From positions 62,947,001-63,011,000 of the forward strand of contig NC_064826.1 in NCBI RefSeq assembly GCF_024166365.1: DNA of 64,000 nt, written 5' to 3'. Under the pieces are notes generated by a model that had not been told where the DNA came from, did no database searches, and saw only the letters and a program-made list of their open reading frames with translations. Below, one piece after another: positions 12,901 to 21,778 of this stretch. This stretch comes from Elephas maximus indicus. Taxonomy: Eukaryota > Chordata > Mammalia > Proboscidea > Elephantidae. The position numbers and the translations under genes were made by a program. Each line of letters opens with the position of its first letter. The first letter of the stretch is position 1.

Positions 12901-13147
12901 GGGGGCTCATCTTCCAGCACTATATCAGACAATGTTCCACTGCTATTCATAAGGTTTTCACTGGCTAATGCTTTTCAGAAGTAGACTGCTGGGTCCTTCT
13001 TCCTAGTCTGTCTTAGTCTGGAAGCTCAGCTGGAACCTGTCTTCCATGGGTGACCCTGCTGGTATCTGAATACCGGTGGCATAGCTTGCAGCATCACAGC
13101 AACACACGAGCCCCCACAGTATGACAAACTGACAGACACGTGGGGGC
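9915..13147 (-). mobile_element. RTE-clade LINE copy A, near full length
   Basis: About 3.2 kb on the minus strand, from a 5' end with a CCCCCAC...GTGGGGG inverted repeat (near 13105-13145) to a 3' end of GGCACCTAACAACAACAAC type. Flanked by TGGTGGCAT at 9906-9914 and 13148-13156, a 9-bp target duplication inside a SINE. Its closest relative in the window is copy B. It ends in short repeat units rather than a long poly(A), as RTE/BovB elements do. Confidence 0.93.
10055..12950 (-). pseudogene. RTE endonuclease-reverse transcriptase polyprotein, broken
   Basis: Dead copy of the single RTE polyprotein, which nicks target DNA (APE-type endonuclease) and reverse-transcribes the element RNA at the nick. 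The N-terminal segment (12950 down to 12378, 190 aa) holds the first endonuclease motifs, with the catalytic Glu kept in GISELKWTG. The next segment (12415-11582, 277 aa) has ITGDWNVKVG and GTDHQLL, the later endonuclease motifs. Then come a linker (11572-11264), the RT core (11248-10616) with FIDYAKAFNCVDH, and LADD where YADD is usual. A C-terminal part follows (10564-10055). Breaks: a 2-bp deletion near 12400 (relative to copies D and F), CGA to TGA at 11582-11584, and TGG to TGA near 11263. Confidence 0.9.
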
Positions 13148-13690
13148 TGGTGGCATAGTGGTTAAGAATTCTACTCTGTCCTGTAGGTTTTCTATGAGTT
13201 GAAATGGACTTGACAGTAATGAGTTGGTTGGTTGGTTGGTTCTTACCTATACTTACAGTTATTCAGTTATTACAACCAGAAAGGATACAAGTGAAGAGAT
13301 GCATCAGATAAGGTCTGGAAGAGGTGGTATCATCATGAGGCTTCCATTGTCCCTTTGGATGTTCCATGCTGTCTCCCAGTCATGGATGTTCTCAACACTC
13401 CAGTAATCCCAAGAGAGAACTCCAAGGTCCAGGGTCCCTTAAAATTGGAGCCTTAATGCCTAGACATGAATCAGTATGTATGATTGGCTGCATTATGCCC
13501 CCTCCCTTTCTGAGATTTGCTTCCAGGGTGGGACCTGCGTAGCCCCTACTCATTTACACATGTTTAAGTATTGCTTGGCTATTTTATAACAGCCCCTTGA
13601 TTTCTGGCAAATTCCAAGAGCTATTTTCACAAACCAGAGACAAGAGGCCAAAAAGAATTCTTTGTCCCACTATCCCCCTTTAGAATGTGT

Positions 13691-14129
13691 CGAAGTCTAG
13701 CTTTCTAATTACTCCCCTTTCTTCTACCCCCATATACCTTTACACACTCCAGAATCTTCTCCATGGCGCTCATAACCAAGCTCAAGGTTCTCCTTTTCCC
13801 TGGAAAGCTCATTTTTCATCTGTGTTCTTTCTCTGCCTTTAAAATCTCTATCTTTACTATGTCGCTCCAGTAGCACCCCCTTTCTACTACACCTGTCTTC
13901 ACTAACCAGAGTCCCCAGTTCCCTCCACCACCCATGATCCTACAAAATAAATTGTTTTGCCTTTGGTGTTTCCAGAGCATTTTATGTGTTCTTTTTTTTA
14001 AAGTCCAATCTCATAGCTATTTATCTGCCGATCTGTCTCCCTCACCGGATTACCAGCTTCTGTAAGCCTAGTTCCCTTTTTCCTCCATGTCAAAGATACT
14101 CCCCCAAGGTCTGTCTCTGCCTTCAAAAG
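13691..14129. other. C/T-rich stretch, possibly L2-related
   Basis: Pyrimidine-rich sequence leading into the L2 end at 14130. It may be an older part of the same L2, but I cannot align it with confidence. Confidence 0.35.
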
Positions 14130-14349
14130 GAAATAGAGAGCCTTAACTGACAGCCTTAGCTCACTGCCTTAGGCAGAATTAGTAGTCCCCACCCTCTTAC
14201 AATTTTCTATTCATACTTATTATAACACGTATTGTATTGAAATTATCTGTTTGCTTTTTCATCTCTTTCCGCTAGACTGAGAGCATCTCAAGAACAGGAA
14301 TTTCATTTTATTCATCATTGGCAGCAAAGTGGTTAGCACAGTGCTTAAA

Positions 14350-14390
14350 ACCCAAAACCCACTGCCATCGAGTCGCTTCCGACTCGTAGC
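14350..14390 (-). mobile_element. SINE tail fragment
   Basis: Only about 40 bases of SINE 3' tail on the minus strand (CACTGCCATCGAGTCGCTTC and neighbours). It is a severely 5'-truncated insertion next to a fuller SINE. Confidence 0.7.
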
Positions 14391-14410
14391 TTAACACACA
14401 ATAAAAGACG

Positions 14411-14563
14411 TGTTGCCGTTGCCTTCTCTGTTCTGACTCATAGGGACCCTCTAGGACAGAGTAGAGCTGCCCCTAGGGTTTCCAAGGAGCTGCTGGTGGA
14501 TTCGAACTGCTGACGTTTTGGTTAGCAGTCGAGCTCTTAATTATTGTGCTACCAGGGTTCCCC
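14411..14563 (-). mobile_element. Afrotherian SINE
   Basis: Minus-strand short-body SINE with clear tail (TTCTGACTCATAGGGACC), body (AGAGTAGAGCTGCCCC) and head (GTGCTACCAGGGTTCCC). Confidence 0.9.
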
Positions 14564-14837
14564 TATGTACTAATAAATGTTTATTAAATAAACTTTCAAT
14601 TCCCTAAGGCTATATTATTTATGTTTTTAGTGATTTTAATTATTTTTAGATGTCAGGGCTTTTATTTTGAACATCCAAGTAGGATATATTTTATTAAAAA
14701 AAAAAAGGTGCTTATTAATTTACTATGAGCATTTCACCTACATTGACCACCACCTGCATAGATAATAGAAGAACTTCAGCTGCTAAAGAAGGGTCATATT
14801 AAGTTGGTAGGTAGGAAACAGTCTTTTTTTTTTTTTT

Positions 14838-15096
14838 GAAATTCCTCTCCTCTCTGCTTGCTTTTCTCTTTTATATCTCAAAAGAGATTGACTCAAAATA
14901 CAATTTAATCCTATAGAGTAAATCCTGCGTCATTAACATAACTGTCTCTAATCCTGCTTCATTAACATCATAGAGGTTAGGATTTACAACACATAGGATA
15001 ATCACACCAGATGACAAAATGGTGGACACGGTATTGAGACTCATGGCCCAGTCCAATTGGCACGCATTTTTGGGGGACACAATTCTATCTACGACA
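14838..15096 (-). mobile_element. LTR fragment, afrotherian MaLR-like
   Basis: 5' part of the LTR family seen at 1429-2160 and 56506-57163. It ends at 15096 with the reverse complement of a TGTCGTAGATAGAATTGTGT start and shares the TTTTGGGGGACACAATTC block. The 3' half of the LTR is missing, replaced on the left by a T-run at 14823-14837. Confidence 0.7.
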
Positions 15097-15171
15097 TAAA
15101 TATAGATTGGTGTAACTGCATAAACAAAAGCTCTTTGGGCTAATAATTTTAATGGTGGAAAGGGATCCTAA

Positions 15172-15330
15172 GGAGCTCTGGTGGCGCAGTGGTTAAGTGC
15201 TTGGTTACTAACCAAAAGGTTGGTGGGTTAAACCTTCCAGCTGCTCCAAGGAAGAAAGATTTGCTGGTCTGTTTCCTTAAAGATGACAGCCTTGGAAACA
15301 CTAAAGGGCAGTTCTACTTGGGTAGGAAAC
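15172..15330 (+). mobile_element. Afrotherian SINE, long-body, 3' truncated
   Basis: Plus-strand head GGAGCTCTGGTGGCGCAGTG, B-box half, and the longer body (GGTCTGTTTCCTTAAAGATG). It lacks the RTE-like tail after GGGCAGTTCTACTTGG. Confidence 0.85.
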
Positions 15331-16400
15331 GATCTTGATGTGTGGGAAACTGAGCCTGAGAGAAGCTGAATTAAAAGGAAAGGAGCGAACACATGGAATG
15401 CTTACTCATGACATTGGAATGCCAATAAAACGTGCAACATTCCACACCCTGGAGTTATTTTTTTATTAATTTTTTTTAATAATTATTAACCCTATTTAAT
15501 AGAAAAGAGAGAATCAAAAAGAAGATAATTGAAGTTGCTTAACAAAGTTACGCTAAAAACCAAGATAAAAAGTAAATGAACCATGCTCTTAATACCAACA
15601 ATCACAGTGTCTCTGTAGAGTATTTTTCTACTGGTGTTTTCTTCCAAATTGCCAAGTTACAGGACGGAAGAAAACACTGTCATATTTCTGATGAGCTGAG
15701 ATGGGCTTGAGGGTGAACTGGGGAAAAGTTATGCAGAAGAGAAGATCAGAACCAGCACTTCTCTCATCTCCTTATTCTACTTGTGCAGGTTTACTTGTTC
15801 ACTGTAGAAAAGTCAGTCAACTGCCTCCTTGCTTATAAATTGAAATACTGATCTGAGTGAGTCTAGTCTCAGCCACCATATTTTATGTGCTAAAAAATGG
15901 AATTATTTTATAAACTCTATATTACCTATTTAACTTAGGTGATTTAAATTATCAGTGATACCAATTAGTGATCGTATTAAGTAACTCACTTTCAGGAATT
16001 TTTTTTTTACGATGGCGGGTCGTCCCAAAGTGGGGCTACTTCAGCCAACCCAGTATAACTAGTTACTGTCACTGTATTTTTCCCTTCACATTTTTCTTTC
16101 TTTCTTTTTTTTCCCTTGAGTCATGCTGTGCTGTTTTATTGGTATTTCCCAATATCACCAGCCCATGCAGCCCATATCCTGCTTCCTACACCCTTCTAAG
16201 CTTTACTTATGAATCACTCAAAATTTTATATATTCCAGAAATAACACATTTACTTTTCATTATATAGCAACCACTCTTATTCCCTTATTTGAATTATTTT
16301 TTAACATCCCTTCTAAATGAACTCACCATTACTCATTCCAGTTTGCATAATTATCATTGGCTCTTATGACTAATTATTCAGACTGTCCCCCCCCCCCCAT
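15331..16400. other. Unclassified A/T-rich stretch
   Basis: No gene. A hydrophobic open frame at 15968-16267 is low-complexity and has no domain. A C-run sits at 16387-16399. Confidence 0.4.
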
Positions 16401-17215
16401 CTTTTCCCTTTGCTCATGCTTTTATTTTTTGCAGGAAGGTGGTAGTTTAAGTGGGGAGTTCTTCATTGAGAGAAGGTATCTGACTGTGAGGATACTTCAC
16501 AGCTCATTCTTTATCTAATGGATATTTGCTCATTTAAAGGGTATTAGGCCGGTGGAGATGCAAAGTTGGAAGTGTGGAAAGCAGTTTGTCTGCATTAAAA
16601 AGGAAGTGAGATGGAGAGCCCCAGGTTCAGAGGGATGACCCAGGTATGCTAGAGGATTTTGAATTTGTGAGTTTTTATAGCTTTTGAGGGATGGACAAGA
16701 GTGAGCCAGAGCCAGAGCCAAGAGAGGGAGACAGAGAAATAGCCAATGAAATTTTAAGAATCTAAACCATCTCCTCATTTAGCAGAATTGCCATTGCTCC
16801 CTGGTGCATGAGGAGTCAAGATGTATTTTTTCATTTTCAAGGATGAGGGAAGGTGGAGGAGGCAATGAAGCACTAGATGGTGTTTCAGAGTTGAAATAGA
16901 ACAGAGACAACGTCTGGGTTATAGGTACTTGATTCAGTAGGGCTAAGGATTAAAGTTAATAAAATGATTTATGAATTATCTATGCATTCTGTAAAATTGT
17001 GAATTATAGACCTAAGAACAACTTCTAGTAAACTAGAGTTAGGAAGCAGTGCTTCAAGTTTAAGAAGAATAAATTCAGCTTCACCAAAATTCAGGGAATT
17101 TACGTTAAGAGGTAGTTTAGGCTAGATTTATAAGCTTCCTGGAGTTGAATTCATAATTGATTATTGAGGGAAGATGGGATGTTTGGGTGCTCAAAATTGT
17201 CTTTTTTATGTACTA
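16401..17215 (-). mobile_element. Possible L2 remnant, poorly preserved
   Basis: G/A-rich text (TAGGCCGGTGGAGATGCAAA, GAGGAGTCAAGATG and others) resembles reversed L2 3' UTR, but similarity is patchy. Treat as tentative. Confidence 0.3.
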
Positions 17216-17219
17216 ATAA

Positions 17220-17840
17220 AAGAACTAATTTTAATTGTGGTTTAAGAATTTTCAAAAAAATACAAAAGCATATACGATGAAAAGTAACTCACCCTTCATT
17301 CCTTGCTCACAATCCACCTGCACAACTCCTCAGTTCCCCTAGTTGAACAAAACCACTGTTGCCTGTTTCTTACTTATCCTTCAGGAGAAATTCCATGCTT
17401 TTACAAACGTATATGTGGGTGAATTTTTCTTTTATTTTTTTCCATCATACAAATGATACCACACTATATACAGTGTTCTGCACCTTACTGTTTGCCCTTA
17501 CCGATGCATCTTGGCGAACTTTCCATATGAATACACATAACCAAAAACCAAACTCATTGCCGTCGAGTTGATTCTGACTCATAGCGACCCTATAGGACAG
17601 AGTAGAACTGCCCCATAGGGTTTCCAAGGAGAGGCTGGTGGATTCAGACTGCCGACCTTTTGGTTAGCAGCTGTAGCTCTTAACCACTACCCCACCAGGG
17701 TTTCCACGAATACATATAGAACTGCCTTACTCTTTACGACAGCTGCAAAATTTAATTAACCATTCCTTTCTGATGGACATTTAAGCTCTTTGCACTCATC
17801 TGCTGTTACAAATTATACTGCATCATTGTGGAGCAGAAAG
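17220..17840 (-). mobile_element. Old L1 3' region, SINE-interrupted
   Basis: Reverse-complement text typical of an old L1 3' UTR and ORF2 end: the block ACCACACTATATACAGTGTT, GATGCATCTTGGCGAACTTT, then AATTAACCATTCCTTTCTGA and GATGGACATTTAAGC. A SINE splits it at 17540-17707. Confidence 0.65.
17540..17707 (-). mobile_element. Afrotherian SINE with target duplication
   Basis: Minus-strand short-body SINE flanked by GAATACACATA (17529-17539) and GAATACATATA (17708-17718), an 11-bp duplication with one mismatch. Confidence 0.93.
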
Positions 17841-18091
17841 AACAACAAGAAAATCTTCTGATGGAAGGGTTGGAGGTAGGTTCAGATGGAATGAACCATT
17901 GCTGTTACATGAAATGAGCATTTTTAGGTTCTGGTTCTCTCTGTGCTTCACTTCTGTGGATAAATAGGGGGAAAACAAGCAGGAGCTCTATGAAAGAGAC
18001 ACTCACTATTGTTTACCCATTAGGTTAGGCACATTTCCATTGTGTTGGGCCATTATGTAAAATATCCCAAGATTTATATGGTGGCAGGGGT

Positions 18092-18287
18092 TATTGTTGC
18101 TGTTAGGCGCTGTCAAGTTGATTGATCCCATGTGACAGATTAGAAATGCCTGGTAGCGTTTTCTAGGCTGTAATCTTTATGGGAGCAGATTGCTGGGTCT
18201 TTCTCCTACAGAGCCACTGGGTAGTTTTGGACTGCCAGCCTTTCAGTTAGCAACCAAGAGCTTAACCCTTGTGTCACCAGGGCTCGC
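18092..18287 (-). mobile_element. Afrotherian SINE, long-body, with target duplication
   Basis: Long-body variant on the minus strand (CTGTAATCTTTATGGGAGCA block). Flanks TGGTGGCAGGGGT (18079-18091) and TGGTGGTAGGGGT (18288-18300) are a 13-bp duplication with one mismatch. Confidence 0.9.
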
Positions 18288-18461
18288 TGGTGGTAGGGGT
18301 ACATGTTAGGAAAATATCTCTTTTAATTGAGCCTGTAAATATGATGTAGAAAGAGCAGTGGGTTTAGAGCACAATTCAGGCCTCAGCTCTGCCCTTTATC
18401 AATGTGATCTTTGAAATCCATTTTAGCTTCTCTCAGCCTTGTTTTCTCCTATAAAATGGGG

Positions 18462-18621
18462 GTTAAAAGAAAAAAAAAACTGGTGCCATCGAGTTGATTC
18501 CAACTCGTAGCGACCCTGTAAGACCGAGTAGAACTGCCCCATACAGTTTCCAAGGAGCACCTGGTGGATTCGAACTGTGGACATTTTGGTTAGCAGCTAA
18601 ACTCTTAACCACCATGCCACC
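18462..18621 (-). mobile_element. Afrotherian SINE inside MIR
   Basis: Minus-strand short-body SINE flanked by TAAAATGGGG at 18452-18461 and 18622-18631, a perfect 10-bp duplication of MIR sequence. Confidence 0.94.
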
Positions 18622-18769
18622 TAAAATGGGGATAATACTACCAAACTCACAATGTTTTGAGAATTCAGTGAGATAGTGTTTATGAAGTGATCGTGTAAGC
18701 AAATGGTTCTCAAACTCAAGCGCGCATCAGAATCACCTGGAGAACTTGTTAAAACACAGATTGCTGGTC

Positions 18770-19230
18770 CCTAATAATCCACCAGTGGTCTGTCAATTTG
18801 TCCTAGTGTGGTGGCTTGCATGTTGCTGTGATGCTGGAAGCTGTACTGCCAGTATTTCAAATACCAACAGGGTCATCCATGGTGAACACATTTCAGCAGA
18901 GTTTTCAGACTAAGAAAGACTAGGAAGAAAGGCCTGGTGGTGATCTATTTCTGAAAATCAGCCAATGAATACCATATGGGTCATGACAGAACACTGACTT
19001 GCTCGCTTTGGACGTGTCATCAGGAGGGATGAATCACTGGAGAAGGATATCATGTTTGGTGAAGTGGAGGGCCTACATGGGCATGGGAGACCCTTGGTGA
19101 GATGGACTGGCAAAATAACCTCGAGGATGTACTTGAATATGCCAGTGATCATAAGGATGACCAGGAACGGGCAACATTTTGTTCTGTTGTACATAAGGTC
19201 TCCATGAGTTGTGATCAACTCCATGGAAGC
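18770..19230 (+). mobile_element. Internally deleted RTE, 5' and 3' ends joined
   Basis: About 220 bases match the RTE 5' leader (TTGCTGTGATGCTGGAAGC, CCAGACTAAG-type text, then TTTCTGAAAATCAGCC). Near 18992 the sequence jumps straight to the RTE 3' end (TTTGGACGTGTCATCAGGAG, then AGGTCTCCATGAGTTGTG). About 2.7 kb of coding sequence is absent. It sits inside MER5A, followed by a (TATC/TGTC) repeat. It cannot encode protein; any spread would need proteins from an intact RTE. Confidence 0.85.
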
Positions 19231-19262
19231 TATCTATCTATCTGTCTGTCTATCTGTCTACC
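19229..19262. repeat. (TATC)n / (TGTC)n microsatellite
   Basis: CTATCTATCTATCTGTCTGT and onward, directly after the deleted RTE 3' end. It probably grew from that element's terminal repeats. Confidence 0.9.
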
Positions 19263-19400
19263 CCAGTAAGTCTGTATGGAGTTTGAGAATGTGCATTTCC
19301 AGTAAGTTCTCACTGGATGCTGAAACTGCTTCCGGGGGGCCACACATTGAGAACCACCGGTATAAGGCATAAAGCACTGTTAGGTAAAGTATACTGTTTT

Positions 19401-21020
19401 TGTTGTTATTCTCTAAGAAAGAACATTACCTTGCCTTAAACTCTTAGGGAAATGAGAGAGGTGGTGGTAATCACCTTTGAATTAAAATTAAAATTCTGCC
19501 AGCCAATTTGAGTGCAATGAAAGCCACAGAAATCTCTAAAGAAAGTGAACCTGCTGGGGGGGCATTAAATGCATAATTATACACACTTTGAGTTTATCTA
19601 AATGTTCCTGCACCTCTGAATTCGCTGGTTAACAGCACTTGGCAGGAAGTGGAAGTACAGAAATAAACAAGAAAGGCTCATCTCGTGGCATTGCTGGGTT
19701 AACTGAACACAGGAAGTCCTGGAAATCTTGCAAGACTGTCTGTTCCTTCGAGATGTCTAGCCTGATGTTTAAGACTCCAAAGTATTTTATGTTGTTGATG
19801 AATATCTGAAATCAGCTAGTTTCAATTTGCTTACCGCTGGCTTTCCAATCCACAATGCTGCTTTAAAACATTTGAAGTTTGAAGGAGCACAAATCTCAGC
19901 AGTGGCTGTTTTTTACTCAGTTTCATTTTCAAGTTGTCACACATCTTACTAGACAAGCATTTGAGTGGTCTTGTAGCTAAACCTCAAAATATTTTTAAAA
20001 ACCAGAGAAACATTTCAGGTGATAATACCTAGTTCCTGTCATCATCAACATCATCACCCTTATTATTTTTATTACAAGAAAGGTGATGTCAACAGTTATG
20101 TCTGCCAGTGTTAAAATAATTTTTCAATATTTAAATATGTATTAAGAATAATTTCAAATAATTGATTTATCATTGTCATAGACATTAGACTTTCAGCTTT
20201 TAGCATGGAGGTATTATCTTGTGAAAATTGTCATAGATATGGCTTCCATCTCCATCCCAACCAAGTAAATACAGTGTGCAGAATGATAGACATGCCATAA
20301 TACATTCCTGGAAGCCCAAGAGATGTTCTTAAAGACAAATATTAAAATTAATGAGACAACCACAAAAGTTGGGTGGCAAATTCATAACAGTGATGACACA
20401 AATTTTTAAAACCACTGCACAGTAAGAAGATATTGAATTTATACGTGAATAATTCTTTCATGAATAGGACATCTTCTTGTGGTGGGTTTCCTTGCTTTCC
20501 ATTTTACGGATCCCCTTCTTGACATTGTACAGCTATTTCCTTTGCAATACAGAAACTCTTCCTTACAGAGTCTTTTTCCACAGCTGGCTTTCATCACTTC
20601 TTGATAGGAACCTAAATATTTCAGTTTCTTTTACTTCATTTTCCTTTAACAATAACTGCTGTGCCCAATCAAATCATTCATCTTTCCCCTTCTATAAGTA
20701 TTTTGTGGTATTGAATGAGTGTTTATCAAGCCCATTTGGGATCTGCTATTTTCTCTTGCTAGTCATTTTCATAGACTCTTGGTCTGAATTACACTTGACA
20801 GTTTGAATTAAGTTTATTTAACTATTTTTAAATTTAGAGCTCAAAATTCATTGCAAACTTTTTTTCTTGCCGTATAGAGGTTTTTGTGTGTACATAAAAG
20901 ACTAAACTTAAAACCCAAGACTTTCTCTGTAACTTGCGTGATAGTTAGATCATGCACATTTATAAACAATGTTCAGACATGTGGCACAGAAAAACAAATA
21001 TTATGTTTTAAAAGGTCCCC
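19401..21020. other. Long stretch without classified features
   Basis: No gene and no repeat that I can name. A hydrophobic open frame at 20477-20806 (109 aa) has no domain and no coding-like bias. This is one of the least repeat-like blocks in the window. Confidence 0.45.
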
Positions 21021-21024
21021 AAAT

Positions 21025-21215
21025 GATAATAAAAACTAACGTTTATTTTCTATTTACTATGAACTTGGTGAAAGACTAAGTTTACTATGTGTATCAATTT
21101 ATTTCATCTTTCCATCACCCATAGAAGTTAGGAATTTTATCATTAGCCCCAGAGAGGTTACAGAACTTGCCCCAAGCACAAAGATTAAAAGTGGTGTAGA
21201 TGAGATTCTTGAGTC
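21025..21215 (-). mobile_element. MIR
   Basis: Antisense MIR: ACTAACGTTTATTTTC, TATTTACTATGAACTTGG, TATCAATTTATTTCATC, CCCCAGAGAGGTTACAGAAC, CTTGCCCCAAG. Confidence 0.7.
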
Positions 21216-21362
21216 TCAACCATATATTATATGTCTGTATATCACTGAGTGTGATAAAACAAACATCACCATGGCTTCTTAATTCTAAGGCACCACCATG
21301 TGTCTAAGCTGCACCATCTATTGAGTATAATCTCCTCAGGATAAAAAGAATCACTACTACCA

Positions 21363-21518
21363 AAGCCAAACTATTGCCCTTGAGTCGATTCCAACTCGTA
21401 GTGACTCTATAGGACAGAGTAGAACTGCCCTATAGGATTTTAAAGGAGTGACTGGTGGATTCATATTGCCCACCTTTTGGTTAGCAGCTGAACTCTTAAC
21501 CACTGTACCACCAGGGCT
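21363..21518 (-). mobile_element. Afrotherian SINE
   Basis: Minus-strand short-body copy: TTGAGTCGATTCCAACTCGT at the tail, ACCACCAGGGC at the head. Followed by an A/T microsatellite-like stretch (21519-21580). Confidence 0.92.
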
Positions 21519-21580
21519 TGTATATGTATACGCTTATGTTTATGTATATGTTTGTTTATGTTTATGTATATATATATAAT
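21519..21580. repeat. TATGTTTATG-type simple repeat
   Basis: Irregular (TATGTTTATG/TATA) repeat lying between two same-strand SINEs. Confidence 0.75.
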
Positions 21581-21731
21581 CTGCTGCAGTCGCGTCGATT
21601 CCAACTCATAGCGGCCCTGGAGGACAGAGTAGAACTGCCTCATAGTGTTTCCAAGGAGCGCCTGGTGGATTCAAACTGCCAACCTTTTGGTTAGCAACCG
21701 TAGCTCTTAACCACTACATCACCAGTGTTTC
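21581..21731 (-). mobile_element. Afrotherian SINE
   Basis: Minus-strand short-body copy in tandem orientation with the previous one: tail GTCGCGTCGATTCCAACTCA, head ACATCACCAGTGTTTC. Confidence 0.92.
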
Positions 21732-21778
21732 ATATCTATATATCTATCTATACATCTATGTATCTATATATCTATATC
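21732..21778. repeat. (TATC)n microsatellite at RTE B target
   Basis: Imperfect tetranucleotide array. Its last 18 bases (21761-21778) reappear at 24702-24719 on the far side of RTE copy B. Confidence 0.9.

Larger units (their letters stand above)
9899..13245 (+). mobile_element. Afrotherian SINE split by RTE copy A
   Basis: The SINE occupies 9899-9914 and 13148-13245; the rest is the RTE. The head GAAACCTTGGTGGCAT on the left resumes as TGGTGGCATAGTGGTTAAGA on the right. The whole is flanked by CCTATACTT at 9890-9898 and 13246-13254, its own target duplication. The SINE body is shortened, lacking most of the B-box half. Confidence 0.88.
9800..13690. mobile_element. Degraded LTR-like repeat hosting SINE and RTE copy A
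   Basis: The two flanks, 9800-9898 and 13246-13690, read on from each other: TTCACAGAGAATATTTC on the left, then GAAGAGATGCATCAGATAAG and AATTCCAAGAGCTATTTTC on the right. They resemble an endogenous-retrovirus-type LTR common in placental mammals. Orientation and family are not settled. The middle is occupied by a SINE that is itself split by RTE copy A. Confidence 0.5.
14130..14600 (+). mobile_element. L2 3' end, SINE-interrupted
   Basis: Matches the L2 3' terminal region: CACGTATTGTATTGAAATTA, AGACTGAGAGCATCTCAAGA, TTAGCACAGTGCTTA, and then AATAAATGTTTATTAAATA after the SINE. Two SINE pieces (14350-14390 and 14411-14563) lie within it. Confidence 0.65.
18700..19359 (+). mobile_element. 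MER5A (hAT-Charlie MITE-like) split by deleted RTE
   Basis: Both halves are recognisable: the left half has GGTTCTCAAACTC, CATCAGAATCACCTGGAG and GTTAAAACACAGATTGCTGG; the right half has GAGAATGTGCATTTCCAGTA and CACATTGAGAACCACCG. Terminal inverted repeats face each other. An imperfect 8-bp duplication (CGTGTAAG at 18692-18699, GGTATAAG at 19359-19366) fits hAT insertion. Confidence 0.85.
18340..19400 (+). mobile_element. MIR split by three later insertions
   Basis: MIR SINE in sense orientation: GAGCAGTGGGTTTAGAGCAC, TATAAAATGGGGATAATAC across the first insertion, and CATAAAGCACTGTTAG after the last one. It is interrupted by an afrotherian SINE (18462-18621) and by MER5A (18700-19359), which holds a deleted RTE. 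About 270 bases are true MIR. Confidence 0.75.

Noticed and set aside
16068..16267. Hydrophobic frame resembling a membrane protein
   Set aside because: T-rich sequence encodes F, L and S runs by composition; no start context or conserved domain.
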